Source of the DNA: Pseudonocardiales bacterium
Lineage (GTDB): Bacteria; Actinomycetota; Actinomycetes; Mycobacteriales; Jatrophihabitantaceae
Length of the DNA stretch: 8,733 bases
Direction: 5' to 3'
Assembly (NCBI GenBank): GCA_030840415.1
Contig: JAVEEO010000543.1
Location: 1 to 8,733, forward strand
Shown: positions 1 through 8,435 of the stretch, one piece after another
Layout: each line of letters opens with the position of its first letter
Numbering within the stretch: position 1 is the first letter of the stretch
Notes under the pieces: model-generated
The model's input: the letters and a program-made list of their open reading frames with translations, nothing else
Database searches by the model: none
What the model was told of the DNA's origin: nothing
Position numbers and translations under genes: made by a program

Positions 1-285
1 GTGGAGGTCACGCCCACGGTCAGCGCCACCGACAACGCGGACTCGAATCCGGTGGTGACGCTCGTCGGCGTTCAGGTAGACCAACCTGATGACGGCCAAG
101 GTGACGGCGACACCGTTGGCGACGTCGAGGTCACGACAGATGGGCGGATCTTGGTGCGGGCAGAGCGCAGTGCCACGAACGGTGCCCGTGCCTACACGAT
201 CACCTACAAGGCCAGAGATCGTTCTGGCAACGTCGGTTTTGGCAGCGCGACCGTAGTCGTCCCGAAGGACAACTCAAGCAAGTAA
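1..285 (+). CDS. C-terminal end of a secreted/surface protein with an Ig-like (HYR/DUF5011-like) beta-sandwich domain, 5' truncated by window edge
   Basis: The frame is open at the left edge, so the GTG at base 1 is probably an internal Val codon; the stop is TAA at 283-285. The 94 visible residues contain SATDNADSNPVV near the start, the acidic run DDGQGDGDTVGDV in the middle, and YTITYKARDRSGNVG followed by a final strand ending VVVPKD. This pattern (ATDNA..., D-rich loop, Y-T-I-Y-A-D-SGN) is typical of the repeated bacterial Ig-like domains of secreted adhesin-like or enzyme-tail proteins, and no catalytic motif is visible. There is no LPXTG sorting signal or membrane segment at the C-terminus, which simply ends in NSSK. 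Codon use is less biased than in the other genes: about a quarter of third positions are A or T, including AGA, TTG, TCA and GTA codons. This suggests an accessory or acquired gene. The family call is by pattern; the full protein's role cannot be known from this fragment. Confidence 0.65.
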   Translation: MEVTPTVSATDNADSNPVVTLVGVQVDQPDDGQGDGDTVGDVEVTTDGRILVRAERSATNGARAYTITYKARDRSGNVGFGSATVVVPKDNSSK

Positions 286-300
286 TCAGCAGCTGCCGAG

Positions 301-332
301 TCAGGCGGTGGAGGGCGAGCTCCACCGCCTGA
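301..332 (+). terminator. Intrinsic-type hairpin terminator of the surface-protein gene
   Basis: A perfect 13-bp inverted repeat lies 15 bases after the TAA: TCAGGCGGTGGAG (301-313) pairs with CTCCACCGCCTGA (320-332), with a 6-base loop GGCGAG. No T-run follows, as is common for terminator hairpins in high-GC actinobacteria. It sits between convergent genes, so it could act on both strands. Confidence 0.75.
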
Positions 333-353
333 TGTGCCCGATAGAGGAGTAGT

Positions 354-398
354 ACCGACAGTGCCGCCGAGGCTCCTTGCGGAACCGGGGCTGTCGGT
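354..398 (-). terminator. Nested stem-loop downstream of ppa, likely terminator
   Basis: The outer arms ACCGACAG (354-361) and CTGTCGGT (391-398) form a perfect 8-bp stem. Inside, GGCTCC (371-376) and GGAACC (381-386) form a 6-bp stem with one G-T pair; read on the - strand its loop is GCAA, a GNRA tetraloop. The structure begins 12 bases after the ppa stop codon on the - strand. It is probably the ppa transcript end or a 3' stabilising structure. There is no U-tract. Confidence 0.5.
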
Positions 399-410
399 CC
401 TTCAAACCTG

Positions 411-914
411 TCAGTGCCCGGCGTGGGGGTTGTCGGCCAACCGCTTGCGGCTGGCGTCGATCTCGGCCTCGGCCTCGGCCCGGCCCACCCAGGACGCGCC
501 CTCGACGCTCTTGCCCGGCTCCAGGTCCTTGTAGACCTCGAAGAAGTGCTGGATCTCCAGCCGGTCGAACTCACCGACGTGGTGGATGTCGCGCAGGTGC
601 TCCAGCCGGGGGTCGTTGGCCGGCACGCACAGCACCTTGTCGTCGCCGCCCTTCTCGTCGGTCATCCGGAACATCCCGATCGCCCGGCACATCACCAGCA
701 CGCCGGGGAACAGCGGATCGCCCTGCAGCAACACCAGCGCGTCCAGCGGGTCGCCGTCCTCGCCGAGGGTGTTCTCGATGAAGCCGTAGTCGGCCGGGTA
801 CTGAGTGGAGGTGAACAGCGTCCGGTCCAGCCGGATCCGGCCGGTGGCGTGGTCGACCTCGTACTTGTTGCGGCTGCCCTTGGGAATCTCGATCAGCACG
901 TCGAACTCTTGCAT
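411..914 (-). CDS. ppa: Inorganic pyrophosphatase (soluble family I)
   Basis: The product hydrolyses pyrophosphate to two phosphates in the cytoplasm, using Mg2+, and so pulls biosynthetic reactions forward. The protein is 167 aa, close to the roughly 160-175 aa usual for bacterial family I enzymes. The family signature DGDPLDA is at residues 53-59, with metal-binding aspartates D53, D55 and D58. D86 and D91 with K93 in [10 protein letters not shown] match the second acidic cluster of the E. coli enzyme. [10 protein letters not shown] (12-21) and YPADYGFIE (39-47) are also conserved, and the C-terminal helix [12 protein letters not shown] is typical of actinobacterial Ppa. I chose the ATG at 912-914 because homologous proteins begin at the equivalent of MQEFDV and a GAGAGGAG ribosome site precedes it. 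The open frame extends upstream to 1046, but those 44 residues do not resemble Ppa. It is transcribed divergently from dacB and ends against a convergent surface-protein gene. The assignment is secure. Confidence 0.97.
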   Translation of the reverse strand: MQEFDVLIEIPKGSRNKYEVDHATGRIRLDRTLFTSTQYPADYGFIENTLGEDGDPLDALVLLQGDPLFPGVLVMCRAIGMFRMTDEKGGDDKVLCVPANDPRLEHLRDIHHVGEFDRLEIQHFFEVYKDLEPGKSVEGASWVGRAEAEAEIDASRKRLADNPHAGH

Positions 915-1029
915 TCCGGGCTCCTCTCGCGGCTGGCGGCTTCGGTGGAATGACGGGTGGTCGAAGAAGGGGTCAGACAGTGCCGCGCGCCGCCCGCGCT
1001 GATGCGCGATACGTTTATTGTGGCCTACT
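915..1029. promoter_or_regulatory. Divergent ppa/dacB control region
   Basis: These 115 bases separate the two divergent starts and must hold both promoters unless they lie inside the genes. On the + strand TACGTT (1010-1015) fits the actinobacterial -10 pattern TANNNT. It would start transcription near 1021-1023, only some 8 bases before the GTG at 1030, giving an almost leaderless dacB message. A small dyad CGCGC-TGAT-GCGCG spans 995-1008. The 1010-1020 stretch is the only AT-rich run here. No convincing -35 box was seen, and I could not assign a clear ppa promoter. Confidence 0.4.
921..928 (-). promoter_or_regulatory. Ribosome binding site of ppa
   Basis: Read on the - strand the bases are GAGAGGAG, placed 6 bases before the ATG whose first base is 914. 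This fixes the start at MQEFDV rather than at upstream in-frame starts. Confidence 0.8.
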
Positions 1030-2487
1030 GTGGCGCGCCCCAACACAACGCCGGCCCGGGGAGCGCGGGCGAACCGGCCGGTCCGGGCAGCCCGGCCGGC
1101 CCGGTCGGCGCTGCTGCTGGTCCTGGCGCTGCTGCTTGCCGCGATCGGCTACCTGGGCGTCGGCACCGGACGCCAGCTGCTGGCCGACCGGTCCTTCCGC
1201 CCGATCGCGGTCCCGGCGCCCACCGCCGCACCGCCGGGGATCGGCGCCCTGCTGTCGCAGGCTCCAGCTCCGCCGGCGGCCGCCCGGTCCCGGCCGAACG
1301 CGCCCGTCCCCACCCCGGCCGGGGTGGCCGCGGCGCTGGCCGGCGCGCTGGCCGATCCCGAACTCGGCCCGTCGGTGGCCGGGCAGGTCTTCGACGCCGA
1401 TACCGGCGCCCTGCTCTTCGACCAGCGCTCTACCGAATCGGTGGCACCGGCCTCGACCGCCAAGCTGCTGACCGCGGCCGCCATCCTGAGCGTGCGGCAG
1501 GCCGGTGACCGGTTCAGCACCCGGGTGGTCGCCGGGGCCGAGCCCGGCACCGTGGTGCTGGTCGGTGGCGGTGACCCGACGCTGTCGGCGGCACCGGCCG
1601 GCCAGCCGACCCGGTACGCCGTGGCCGCCCGGATCACCGACCTGGCGGCCCGGGTCAAGGCCGGCCTGGGCGGCACCGCGGTGCGACGGGTGCTGGTGGA
1701 CGACTCGGCCTTCACCGGCCCAGGCAGCGCGCCGGGCTGGGACCCGGTCGACACCCCGTCCAGCTACGCCAGCCTGATCACCGCGACCATGGTCGATGCC
1801 GGCCGGGACAGCGCGGACGCCGAGATCCGCTCGGCGGCGCCGGAGCTGGCCGCCGGTACCGCCCTGGCCGACGCGCTCGGCGGTGCCGAGGTGGGTCCGG
1901 GCCAGGCGCCGGCCGGGGCCCGGCTGCTCGGCCAGGTGCGCTCGGCCCCGGTGGACGTGCTGGTCGAGCAGATGATGCGGGCCTCGGACAATGTCATCGC
2001 CGAGGTGCTGGCCCGCCAGGTCGCGATCGCCACCTCCCGGCCGGCCAGCTTCGCCGGGGCGGCCGAGGCGATCCGGGCCGTGCTGGGCGGCGCCGGCATC
2101 GAGATCGGCACCGGCATGGTGGATGGCAGCGGCCTGTCGGTACGGGACCGGATCCCGGCCGCCGCGCTGGCCCGCGCCCTGCTGGTCACCCTCGATCCCG
2201 CGCACAGCCGGTTGCGCCCGCTGCTGAGCGGGCTGTCGATCGCCGGCTGGGACGGCACCCTGCTCGACGAGGGCCGGTTCAGCGGCCCGGCGGCCATCGC
2301 GGACGGGGCGGTCCGGGCCAAGACCGGCACCCTGACCGGGGTGTCCGGGATGGCCGGCCTGGTCACCGACGCCGACGGCCGGCTGCTGGTGTTCAGCTTC
2401 GTGGCCGACCAGGCACCGGCCGAGGGTCCCAGCCGGGTTGCCGTGGACGCACTGGTGGCAACCCTGGTGCGCTGCGGCTGTCGCTGA
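1030..2487 (+). CDS. dacB: D-alanyl-D-alanine carboxypeptidase/endopeptidase, PBP4 type (peptidase family S13)
   Basis: The product is a penicillin-binding protein that trims terminal D-Ala or cuts peptide cross-links of peptidoglycan outside the membrane. Counting from the GTG at 1030 (485 aa), an Arg/Pro-rich cytoplasmic start is followed by one hydrophobic segment at about 26-43 ([17 protein letters not shown]), a signal anchor or uncleaved signal. A Pro/Ala-rich stretch follows to about residue 100. The three active-site motifs are S142-T-A-K145 (SxxK, in APASTAKLL), S319-D-N321 (SxN, in RASDNVIAE) and K431-T-G433 (KTG, in AKTGTLTG). VDGSGLS before the KTG box is also typical of S13 enzymes. 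All catalytic residues are present and the length suits the family (the M. tuberculosis homologue is about 460 aa). The start is uncertain: TTG at 1018 is also in frame, and neither has a clear ribosome site, which fits a near-leaderless message. It is the first gene of the + strand series leading to tilS. Confidence 0.92.
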   Translation: MARPNTTPARGARANRPVRAARPARSALLLVLALLLAAIGYLGVGTGRQLLADRSFRPIAVPAPTAAPPGIGALLSQAPAPPAAARSRPNAPVPTPAGVAAALAGALADPELGPSVAGQVFDADTGALLFDQRSTESVAPASTAKLLTAAAILSVRQAGDRFSTRVVAGAEPGTVVLVGGGDPTLSAAPAGQPTRYAVAARITDLAARVKAGLGGTAVRRVLVDDSAFTGPGSAPGWDPVDTPSSYASLITATMVDAGRDSADAEIRSAAPELAAGTALADALGGAEVGPGQAPAGARLLGQVRSAPVDVLVEQMMRASDNVIAEVLARQVAIATSRPASFAGAAEAIRAVLGGAGIEIGTGMVDGSGLSVRDRIPAAALARALLVTLDPAHSRLRPLLSGLSIAGWDGTLLDEGRFSGPAAIADGAVRAKTGTLTGVSGMAGLVTDADGRLLVFSFVADQAPAEGPSRVAVDALVATLVRCGCR

Positions 2488-2525
2488 GCGCCGGTGCGCT
2501 GGGGCTGGTGCCGGTAGCGCGCCGG

Positions 2526-2531
2526 TACGGT
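2526..2531 (+). promoter_or_regulatory. Candidate -10 box for a leaderless zincin transcript
   Basis: TACGGT fits TANNNT and its last base is 8 bases upstream of the A of the ATG at 2539. Transcription would begin at or within a base of the start codon, a frequent arrangement in actinobacteria. No -35 box is evident. GGGAG at 2532-2536 lies only 2 bases before the ATG, too close for a normal Shine-Dalgarno. The gene may also be read through from dacB, which ends 51 bases upstream. Confidence 0.45.
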
Positions 2532-2538
2532 GGGAGCC

Positions 2539-3585
2539 ATGACGTCCCTGGTCGATTGGTCGGTTGCCGAACGCAGCGCCAAGGCACTGGCTCCCCAGCC
2601 GCCGGCGATCAGCCCGGACCAGGCGCAGGCCACCGTGGCCGAATTGCGCCTGGCCGCGGACCGGGCGGCCGGCCTGGTCGCCGAGCTGACCCGGCTGACC
2701 GAGCCCGCCGTCACGGCGGCCACCGTGGTGGTGGACCGGCCGGGCTGGATCGCGGCCAACGTCGCCAGCATGTCGACGGTGATGGATCCGCTGACCGAGA
2801 AGCTGATCGCCGCCAAGAATCCCGGCCGGCTCACCACCGCGGTCGGCGGCCGGGTGACCGGCGCCCAGGCCGGCGCGGTGCTGGCCTTCCTGTCCGGCAA
2901 GGTGCTCGGCCAGTACGAGTTCTTCTCGGTGCACAACGGCCAACTGCTACTCGTGGCGCCGAACCTGGTGGCGGTCGAACGCGCCCTGAAGCTGGACCCG
3001 AGCGACTTCCGCCTGTGGGTCTGCGTGCACGAGGTGACCCACCGGGTGCAGTTCACCGCCGTGCCGTGGATGCGCGAGCACATGCTGACCGAGATCCAGG
3101 CGCTCACCGACGCCCTGGACCTGGACCCGGAGGCGATCCGCGAGCGGGTCAAGGGCGTCGTGACGGAGCTGGCCAAGGCTGCCCGCGGCGGCGGTGACGG
3201 CAACGGCCTGCTGGCCGCGCTGACCTCGCCGGAGGCGCGGGTGGTGATGGACCGGGTCACCGGGTTCATGTCGCTGATCGAGGGCCACGCCGAGTACGTC
3301 ATGAACGCCGTGCCACCGGCGGTGATCGCGTCCCAGGCCGATATCGAGCGCAAGTTCGCCGCCCGCCGGCGCCGCGGCGCGAACCCGCTGGACCGGCTGC
3401 TGCGCAGCCTGCTGGGCATGGACGCCAAGACCCGGCAGTACACCCAGGGCTCGGAGTTCGTCCGGTCGGTGGTCGACCAGGTCGGCCTGGACGGCTTCAA
3501 CGCGGTCTGGACGTCGCAGGAGACGCTGCCCAGCAAGGCCGAGATCACCGCCCCGTCCACCTGGGTGAAACGGGTGCACGGCTAG
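2539..3585 (+). CDS. Zinc-dependent metalloprotease of the Zincin_2 / DUF2342 family
   Basis: This is a 348-aa predicted zincin of unknown substrate; actinobacterial members have been labelled putative hydrolase or F420-biosynthesis-associated protein mainly by gene distribution. The zinc motif HEVTH is at residues 164-168 (in [12 protein letters not shown]), supplying two His ligands and the catalytic Glu. EGHAEY at 248-253 is the likely third ligand region on a following helix. The N-terminal half is mostly helical with [13 protein letters not shown] at the start and an LGQYEFF segment (about 123-129) before the zinc helix. A basic stretch ([15 protein letters not shown]) lies near 275-289 and the C-terminus carries [12 protein letters not shown]. 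No signal peptide or membrane segment is visible, so it should be cytoplasmic. I chose ATG 2539 over GTG 2530 because of the -10-like box and the usual family N-terminus. It ends 2 bases before tilS, so the two are surely co-transcribed. The fold is well supported; the function is unknown. Confidence 0.88.
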   Translation: MTSLVDWSVAERSAKALAPQPPAISPDQAQATVAELRLAADRAAGLVAELTRLTEPAVTAATVVVDRPGWIAANVASMSTVMDPLTEKLIAAKNPGRLTTAVGGRVTGAQAGAVLAFLSGKVLGQYEFFSVHNGQLLLVAPNLVAVERALKLDPSDFRLWVCVHEVTHRVQFTAVPWMREHMLTEIQALTDALDLDPEAIRERVKGVVTELAKAARGGGDGNGLLAALTSPEARVVMDRVTGFMSLIEGHAEYVMNAVPPAVIASQADIERKFAARRRRGANPLDRLLRSLLGMDAKTRQYTQGSEFVRSVVDQVGLDGFNAVWTSQETLPSKAEITAPSTWVKRVHG

Positions 3586-3587
3586 CA

Positions 3588-5180
3588 ATGGGCCCGCATC
3601 CGGCGGTGGCTGCCGTCCGGCTGGCGCTAGGTCGGGCGCTGGCCGGCCATCCGGTGACCACCCCGGCCTTCGTGGCCTGTTCCGGCGGCGCGGACTCGCT
3701 CGCGCTGGCCGCGGCGCTGGCTTTCGAGAGCAATCGGACCGGCCGCCCGGCCGGCCTGGTCTGCATCGACCACGGCCTGCAGGACGGCTCGGCCGCCCAG
3801 GCCGAGCGGGTGGGCGTCCTGGGCTACGAGCTCGGGCTGGACCCGGTGCAGGTGCTGCGGGTCGAGGTCGGATCCGCCGGCGGGCCAGAGGCGGCTGCCC
3901 GGGCGGCGCGCTATACCGCCTTGCGGCCGTTCCTCGAGCAGGGTCTGGTGCTGCTCGGCCACACCGCCGACGACCAGGCCGAGACGGTGCTGCTGGGATT
4001 GGGACGCGGGTCCGGGCCGCGTTCGATCGCCGGCATGCGGGCCGCGCAGGGCGGCTACCTGCGTCCGCTGCTGGCGCTGCGGCGCTCCGACACCGAGGCG
4101 GCCTGCCGGGCGCTGGGACTGCCGAGCTGGCAGGACCCGCACAACAGCGACCCCCGATTCCGGCGGGTCCGGTTGCGGCAGGAGGTGCTGCCGTTGCTGG
4201 AGGACGTGCTGGCCGGCGGCGTCGTCGAGGCGCTGGCGCGCACCGCCGGCCAGCTGCAGGCCGACCTCGACACCCTGGAGCTGCTGGCCGAGCAGGCCCT
4301 GGCGGCAGCAGCGGCCGACGGGCCGCACGCCGGTTCGCTCGGGGTCGAGGCGGTGCGCCGGCAGCCGGACGGCATCCTCAGCCGGGTGCTCAAGGCGTGG
4401 GCCGAACGCGGCGGCGCCGGGCCCCTGGCTGCCGCCCATGTCCGGGAGTTGGGGCGGCTGGTGACCGACTGGCGGGGCCAGGCGGGGGTGGACCTGCCGG
4501 GCGGTTACCGCGCCGAACGGGTGTCTGGCACGCTAAGGCTCACCGCGCCAGCCGGCGGTCCCAGCGAGCGGCCCTGCCGGCCGGGTGCCGGCGCCGCCAT
4601 CGAGACCTCCAGTGCCTCCCGAGGAGAGACAGTGTCCGTTCTGGACGACGACATCGAAGCGGTGGTGGTGTCCGCCGAGGACATCCGCACCAAGATCACC
4701 GAGCTGGCCGGCACGATCGACGCCGACTACGCCGACCGCGAGCCGCTGCTGGTGGGCGTGCTCAAGGGCGCGGTGATGTTCATGTCCGACCTGGCCCGCG
4801 GGCTCAGCCGGCCCTCGACCATGGAGTTCATGGCCTGCAGTTCCTACGGCTCGTCCACCACGTCCTCGGGGGTGGTGCGCATCCTCAAGGACCTCGACCG
4901 CGATGTCGCCGGCCGCGACATCCTGATCGTCGAGGACATCATCGACTCGGGCCTGACCCTGTCCTGGCTGTTGAAGAACCTGCACGCGCGCAATCCGGCC
5001 TCGGTCGAGGTGGTGGCGCTGCTGCGCAAGCCCGACGCCGCGAAGGTGCCGGTTCCCGTCAAGTACGTCGGCTTCGACATCCCCAACGAGTTCGTGGTCG
5101 GGTACGGCCTGGATTACGCCGAGCGGTACCGGGACCTGCCCTACATCGGACGCCTCAAGCCTTCGGTCTACGGCGGGTAG
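3588..5180 (+). CDS. tilS: TilS-Hpt in-frame fusion: tRNA(Ile)-lysidine synthetase joined to hypoxanthine-guanine phosphoribosyltransferase
   Basis: One uninterrupted 530-codon frame encodes two enzymes. Residues 1 to about 320 are TilS, which uses ATP and lysine to convert C34 of the tRNA-Ile2 anticodon to lysidine. The PP-loop SGGADS is at 32-37, DHGLQ at 61-65, [10 protein letters not shown] at 124-133, and the basic helix after DPHNSD (183-188) has the family's F-x-R-x-R pattern. That length equals a complete actinobacterial TilS of about 320 aa. Residues 321-348 form a Pro/Gly/Ser/Arg-rich linker without recognisable fold, and 349-530 is a complete Hpt domain. No stop occurs between them in this frame. 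Bifunctional TilS/HprT proteins are known in Listeria, so a fusion is plausible. However, a good internal start (GTG 4632) could yield Hpt alone. The ATG at 3588 follows the zincin stop by 2 bases and has no strong ribosome site, suggesting translational coupling. Both domains are certain; whether the fused protein is the main product is not. Confidence 0.88.
   Translation: MGPHPAVAAVRLALGRALAGHPVTTPAFVACSGGADSLALAAALAFESNRTGRPAGLVCIDHGLQDGSAAQAERVGVLGYELGLDPVQVLRVEVGSAGGPEAAARAARYTALRPFLEQGLVLLGHTADDQAETVLLGLGRGSGPRSIAGMRAAQGGYLRPLLALRRSDTEAACRALGLPSWQDPHNSDPRFRRVRLRQEVLPLLEDVLAGGVVEALARTAGQLQADLDTLELLAEQALAAAAADGPHAGSLGVEAVRRQPDGILSRVLKAWAERGGAGPLAAAHVRELGRLVTDWRGQAGVDLPGGYRAERVSGTLRLTAPAGGPSERPCRPGAGAAIETSSASRGETVSVLDDDIEAVVVSAEDIRTKITELAGTIDADYADREPLLVGVLKGAVMFMSDLARGLSRPSTMEFMACSSYGSSTTSSGVVRILKDLDRDVAGRDILIVEDIIDSGLTLSWLLKNLHARNPASVEVVALLRKPDAAKVPVPVKYVGFDIPNEFVVGYGLDYAERYRDLPYIGRLKPSVYGG
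4621..4634 (+). promoter_or_regulatory. Internal ribosome binding site and GTG start for free Hpt
   Basis: GAGGAG at 4621-4626 is followed after 5 bases by GTG at 4632-4634, in the same frame as tilS. Codons over the site (CGA GGA GAG ACA) include A-ending ones that are rare elsewhere in this gene, as expected if the bases are kept for ribosome binding rather than for the amino acids. Confidence 0.65.
4632..5180 (+). CDS. hpt: Hypoxanthine-guanine phosphoribosyltransferase (second start within the tilS-hpt frame)
   Basis: The product joins hypoxanthine or guanine to PRPP to make IMP or GMP with release of pyrophosphate, in cytoplasmic purine salvage. From the GTG it is 182 aa, the normal length for a bacterial enzyme. 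Motifs in order: VLKGA (43-47), the pyrophosphate-binding loop; SSYGSS (70-75), the mobile active-site loop; VEDIIDSG (100-107), the PRPP-binding signature with adjacent acidic residues; KYVGFD (144-149), with the base-contacting Lys; and [17 protein letters not shown] (157-173), typical of the C-terminus. The N-terminus [14 protein letters not shown] resembles other actinobacterial Hpt proteins that start here as separate genes. That, with the Shine-Dalgarno, is why I list it as its own product nested in the longer frame. The final codons (Ser-Val-Tyr-Gly-Gly-stop) lie inside a 43-base tandem repeat and a stem-loop arm. The enzyme call is secure; the use of this start is likely but unproven. 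Confidence 0.9.
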   Translation: MSVLDDDIEAVVVSAEDIRTKITELAGTIDADYADREPLLVGVLKGAVMFMSDLARGLSRPSTMEFMACSSYGSSTTSSGVVRILKDLDRDVAGRDILIVEDIIDSGLTLSWLLKNLHARNPASVEVVALLRKPDAAKVPVPVKYVGFDIPNEFVVGYGLDYAERYRDLPYIGRLKPSVYGG

Positions 5181-5291
5181 CGAAGCGCCGCCGTAGGCAC
5201 ATGACTCGGTCTACGGCGGGTAGCGAAGCGCCGCCGTAGGCACATGACTCGGTCTACGGCGGGTAGCGAAGCGGCTCCATAGACAATGAGG
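5163..5291 (+). repeat. 43-base tandem repeat, two identical copies and a degenerate third, starting inside hpt
   Basis: Copy 1 (5163-5205) and copy 2 (5206-5248) are identical and begin TCGGTCTACGGCGGGTAG. Copy 3 matches for 25 bases (5249-5273) and then drifts, although its remainder to 5291 is still recognisably related. The first 18 bases of copy 1 are the last six codons of hpt including its TAG, so the later copies are duplicated gene ends. Each unit contains the inverted repeat CTACGGCGG ... CCGCCGTAG. Confidence 0.95.
5168..5196 (+). terminator. Stem-loop at the end of hpt, duplicated by the tandem repeat
   Basis: CTACGGCGG (5168-5176) pairs perfectly with CCGCCGTAG (5188-5196) across an 11-base loop that holds the hpt stop codon. 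The next copy spans 5211-5239. The third (5254-5282) has three mismatches and would be weak. No T-run follows. It could be an array of terminators or an RNA 3'-end protector. Confidence 0.5.
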
Positions 5292-5298
5292 AGCGCCA

Positions 5299-5323
5299 CG
5301 GCGGCTGACGGAGTCGGCCGCCG
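5299..5323 (+). terminator. Strong hairpin downstream of the repeat array, likely main terminator of the tilS-hpt transcript
   Basis: CGGCGGCTGAC (5299-5309) pairs with GTCGGCCGCCG (5313-5323), giving an 11-bp stem with one T-G pair and a 3-base GGA loop. A second, weaker hairpin, GAGGGTT-CCTGAT-AACCCTC, follows at 5328-5347. No T-tract is present. These would separate the tilS-hpt unit from ftsH. Confidence 0.6.
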
Positions 5324-5484
5324 AGGCGAGGGTTCCTGATAACCCTCCATGAGGAGGACACACTCTGCGACCAGCTCACATATTCTGGTAGGGGAGGAAC
5401 TCCCGCGCTGTGCGCAGCGTTCGATTAAAGCAGGCCCCATCGGCTGCGTGTACCGTCCGAACCAGCAATTTCCGGCCCCTGATC

Positions 5485-5490
5485 AGGAGG
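5485..5490 (+). promoter_or_regulatory. AGGAGG Shine-Dalgarno of ftsH
   Basis: A full AGGAGG lies 10 bases before an in-frame TTG (5501) and 34 bases before the ATG at 5525. The distance to the ATG is too long unless the intervening hairpin (5494-5516) is formed, which shortens the effective spacing to about 11 bases. Confidence 0.6.
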
Positions 5491-5493
5491 ACT

Positions 5494-5516
5494 CGCCCGG
5501 TTGTCCCGACCGGGCG
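5494..5516 (+). promoter_or_regulatory. Hairpin between the ftsH Shine-Dalgarno and ATG
   Basis: CGCCCGGT (5494-5501) and ACCGGGCG (5509-5516) form a perfect 8-bp GC-rich stem with a 7-base loop (TGTCCCG). The stem includes the first base of the alternative TTG start and the loop its other two bases, so folding would hide that start while bringing the AGGAGG nearer the ATG. Confidence 0.55.
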
Positions 5517-5524
5517 GACGCAAT

Positions 5525-7828
<2,304 letters not shown>

Positions 7829-7862
7829 GCCGGTCGGCCGGCGCGCTGGATGAGCCCCGCTG

Positions 7863-8435
7863 ATGAGTGAGGTCGATTTCGCGCGCGCCGAGGCCGCCGT
7901 CCGGGAACTGCTGCTGGCCATCGGGGAGGACCCCGAACGTGAAGGCCTGCGCGACACCCCCGCCCGGGTCGCGCGCTCGTACGGCGAGATCTTCGCCGGC
8001 CTGCACACCGACCCCGAGCACGTCCTGCAGACCAGCTTCGACGAGAACCACGACGAGCTGGTGCTGGTCAAGGACATCGCCCTGTACTCGACCTGCGAGC
8101 ACCACCTGGTGACCTGGCACGGCACCGCGGCGGTCGGCTACATCCCGGGCGAGGACGGCCGGCTCACCGGGTTGTCCAAGCTGGCCCGGCTGGTGGACCT
8201 CTACGCCAAGCGGCCGCAGGTGCAGGAACGGCTGACCGCCCAGGTGGCCGACGCGGTGATGCGCAAGCTCGCCCCGCGCGGGGTCATCGTGGTGGTCGAG
8301 GCCGAGCACCTGTGCATGGCGATGCGCGGCATCCGCAAGCCCGGCACCCGCACCATGACCTCGGCGGTCCGGGGCATCTTCAAGAGCGACCCGCGCACCC
8401 GGGCCGAGGCGATGAGCCTCATCCTCGGGCGATGA
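7863..8435 (+). CDS. folE: GTP cyclohydrolase I (type IA)
   Basis: The product converts GTP to 7,8-dihydroneopterin triphosphate and formate, the first step of tetrahydrofolate synthesis, as a cytoplasmic homodecamer. The 190 aa are usual for a bacterial enzyme. [10 protein letters not shown] (31-40) is the conserved N-terminal block. STCEHHLV (76-83) gives zinc ligands C78 and H81 and catalytic H80; LTGLSKLAR (101-109) and QVQER (119-123, Q121/E122 for GTP binding) follow. [11 protein letters not shown] (146-156) provides H149, the third zinc ligand C151 and phosphate-binding R155, and TSAVRG (166-171) is also typical. The start is firm: an in-frame TGA at 7851 lies just upstream of ATG 7863, although the ribosome site is weak. 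It follows ftsH by 34 bases and overlaps folP by 4, as expected for an ftsH-folE-folP operon. Confidence 0.97.
   Translation: MSEVDFARAEAAVRELLLAIGEDPEREGLRDTPARVARSYGEIFAGLHTDPEHVLQTSFDENHDELVLVKDIALYSTCEHHLVTWHGTAAVGYIPGEDGRLTGLSKLARLVDLYAKRPQVQERLTAQVADAVMRKLAPRGVIVVVEAEHLCMAMRGIRKPGTRTMTSAVRGIFKSDPRTRAEAMSLILGR

Larger units (their letters stand above)
5348..5524 (+). promoter_or_regulatory. ftsH promoter and leader region
   Basis: The stretch from hpt to ftsH (5181-5524) has no credible gene; after the repeats and terminators these 177 bases should drive ftsH. Two promoter candidates are visible. TATTCT (5381-5386) is a TANNNT -10 box in the most AT-rich part, with no good -35. GGAAC (5396-5400), 18 bases, then GTT (5419-5421) has the spacing of SigR/SigH-type stress promoters and would give a leader of roughly 95 bases. 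Two small dyads overlap the latter: GGGAG-GAA-CTCCC (5392-5404) and CGCTG-TGCG-CAGCG (5406-5419). A 10-base palindrome CCTGATCAGG (5478-5487) runs into the ribosome site. Neither promoter is certain. Confidence 0.4.

Noticed and set aside
411..1046. Longer 211-residue version of Ppa starting at 1046
   Set aside because: The extra N-terminus lacks Ppa similarity and would overlap dacB; the GAGAGGAG site supports the start at 914.
1015..2943. 642-codon open frame on the - strand opposite dacB and the zincin
   Set aside because: It is antisense to two genes with intact catalytic motifs. Its composition (Gly/Arg/His/Gln-rich, no family motif) is the usual by-product of very high GC3.
1764..3560. 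598-codon - strand frame
   Set aside because: Low-complexity Ser/Ala/Arg/Thr translation opposite dacB and the zincin; no domain or ribosome site.
4520..4632. tilS-hpt fusion as a sequencing frameshift artefact
   Set aside because: Both domains share one frame, so no indel is needed to join them, and the TilS C-terminus ([15 protein letters not shown]) reads well in this frame. A TAA at 4534 is in another frame. A single-base substitution destroying a stop cannot be excluded from the sequence alone.
4397..5239. 280-codon + strand frame overlapping the tilS-hpt junction
   Set aside because: Arg/Gly-rich out-of-frame shadow. Only its last 12 codons (the repeat micro-ORF) were kept as an observation.
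5163..5291. CRISPR-like array
   Set aside because: Copies are directly adjacent with no unique spacers, only about three units, and no cas gene is present.
5168..5440. 90-codon - strand frame in the hpt-ftsH gap
   Set aside because: It crosses the tandem repeat and the terminators and has no recognisable domain.
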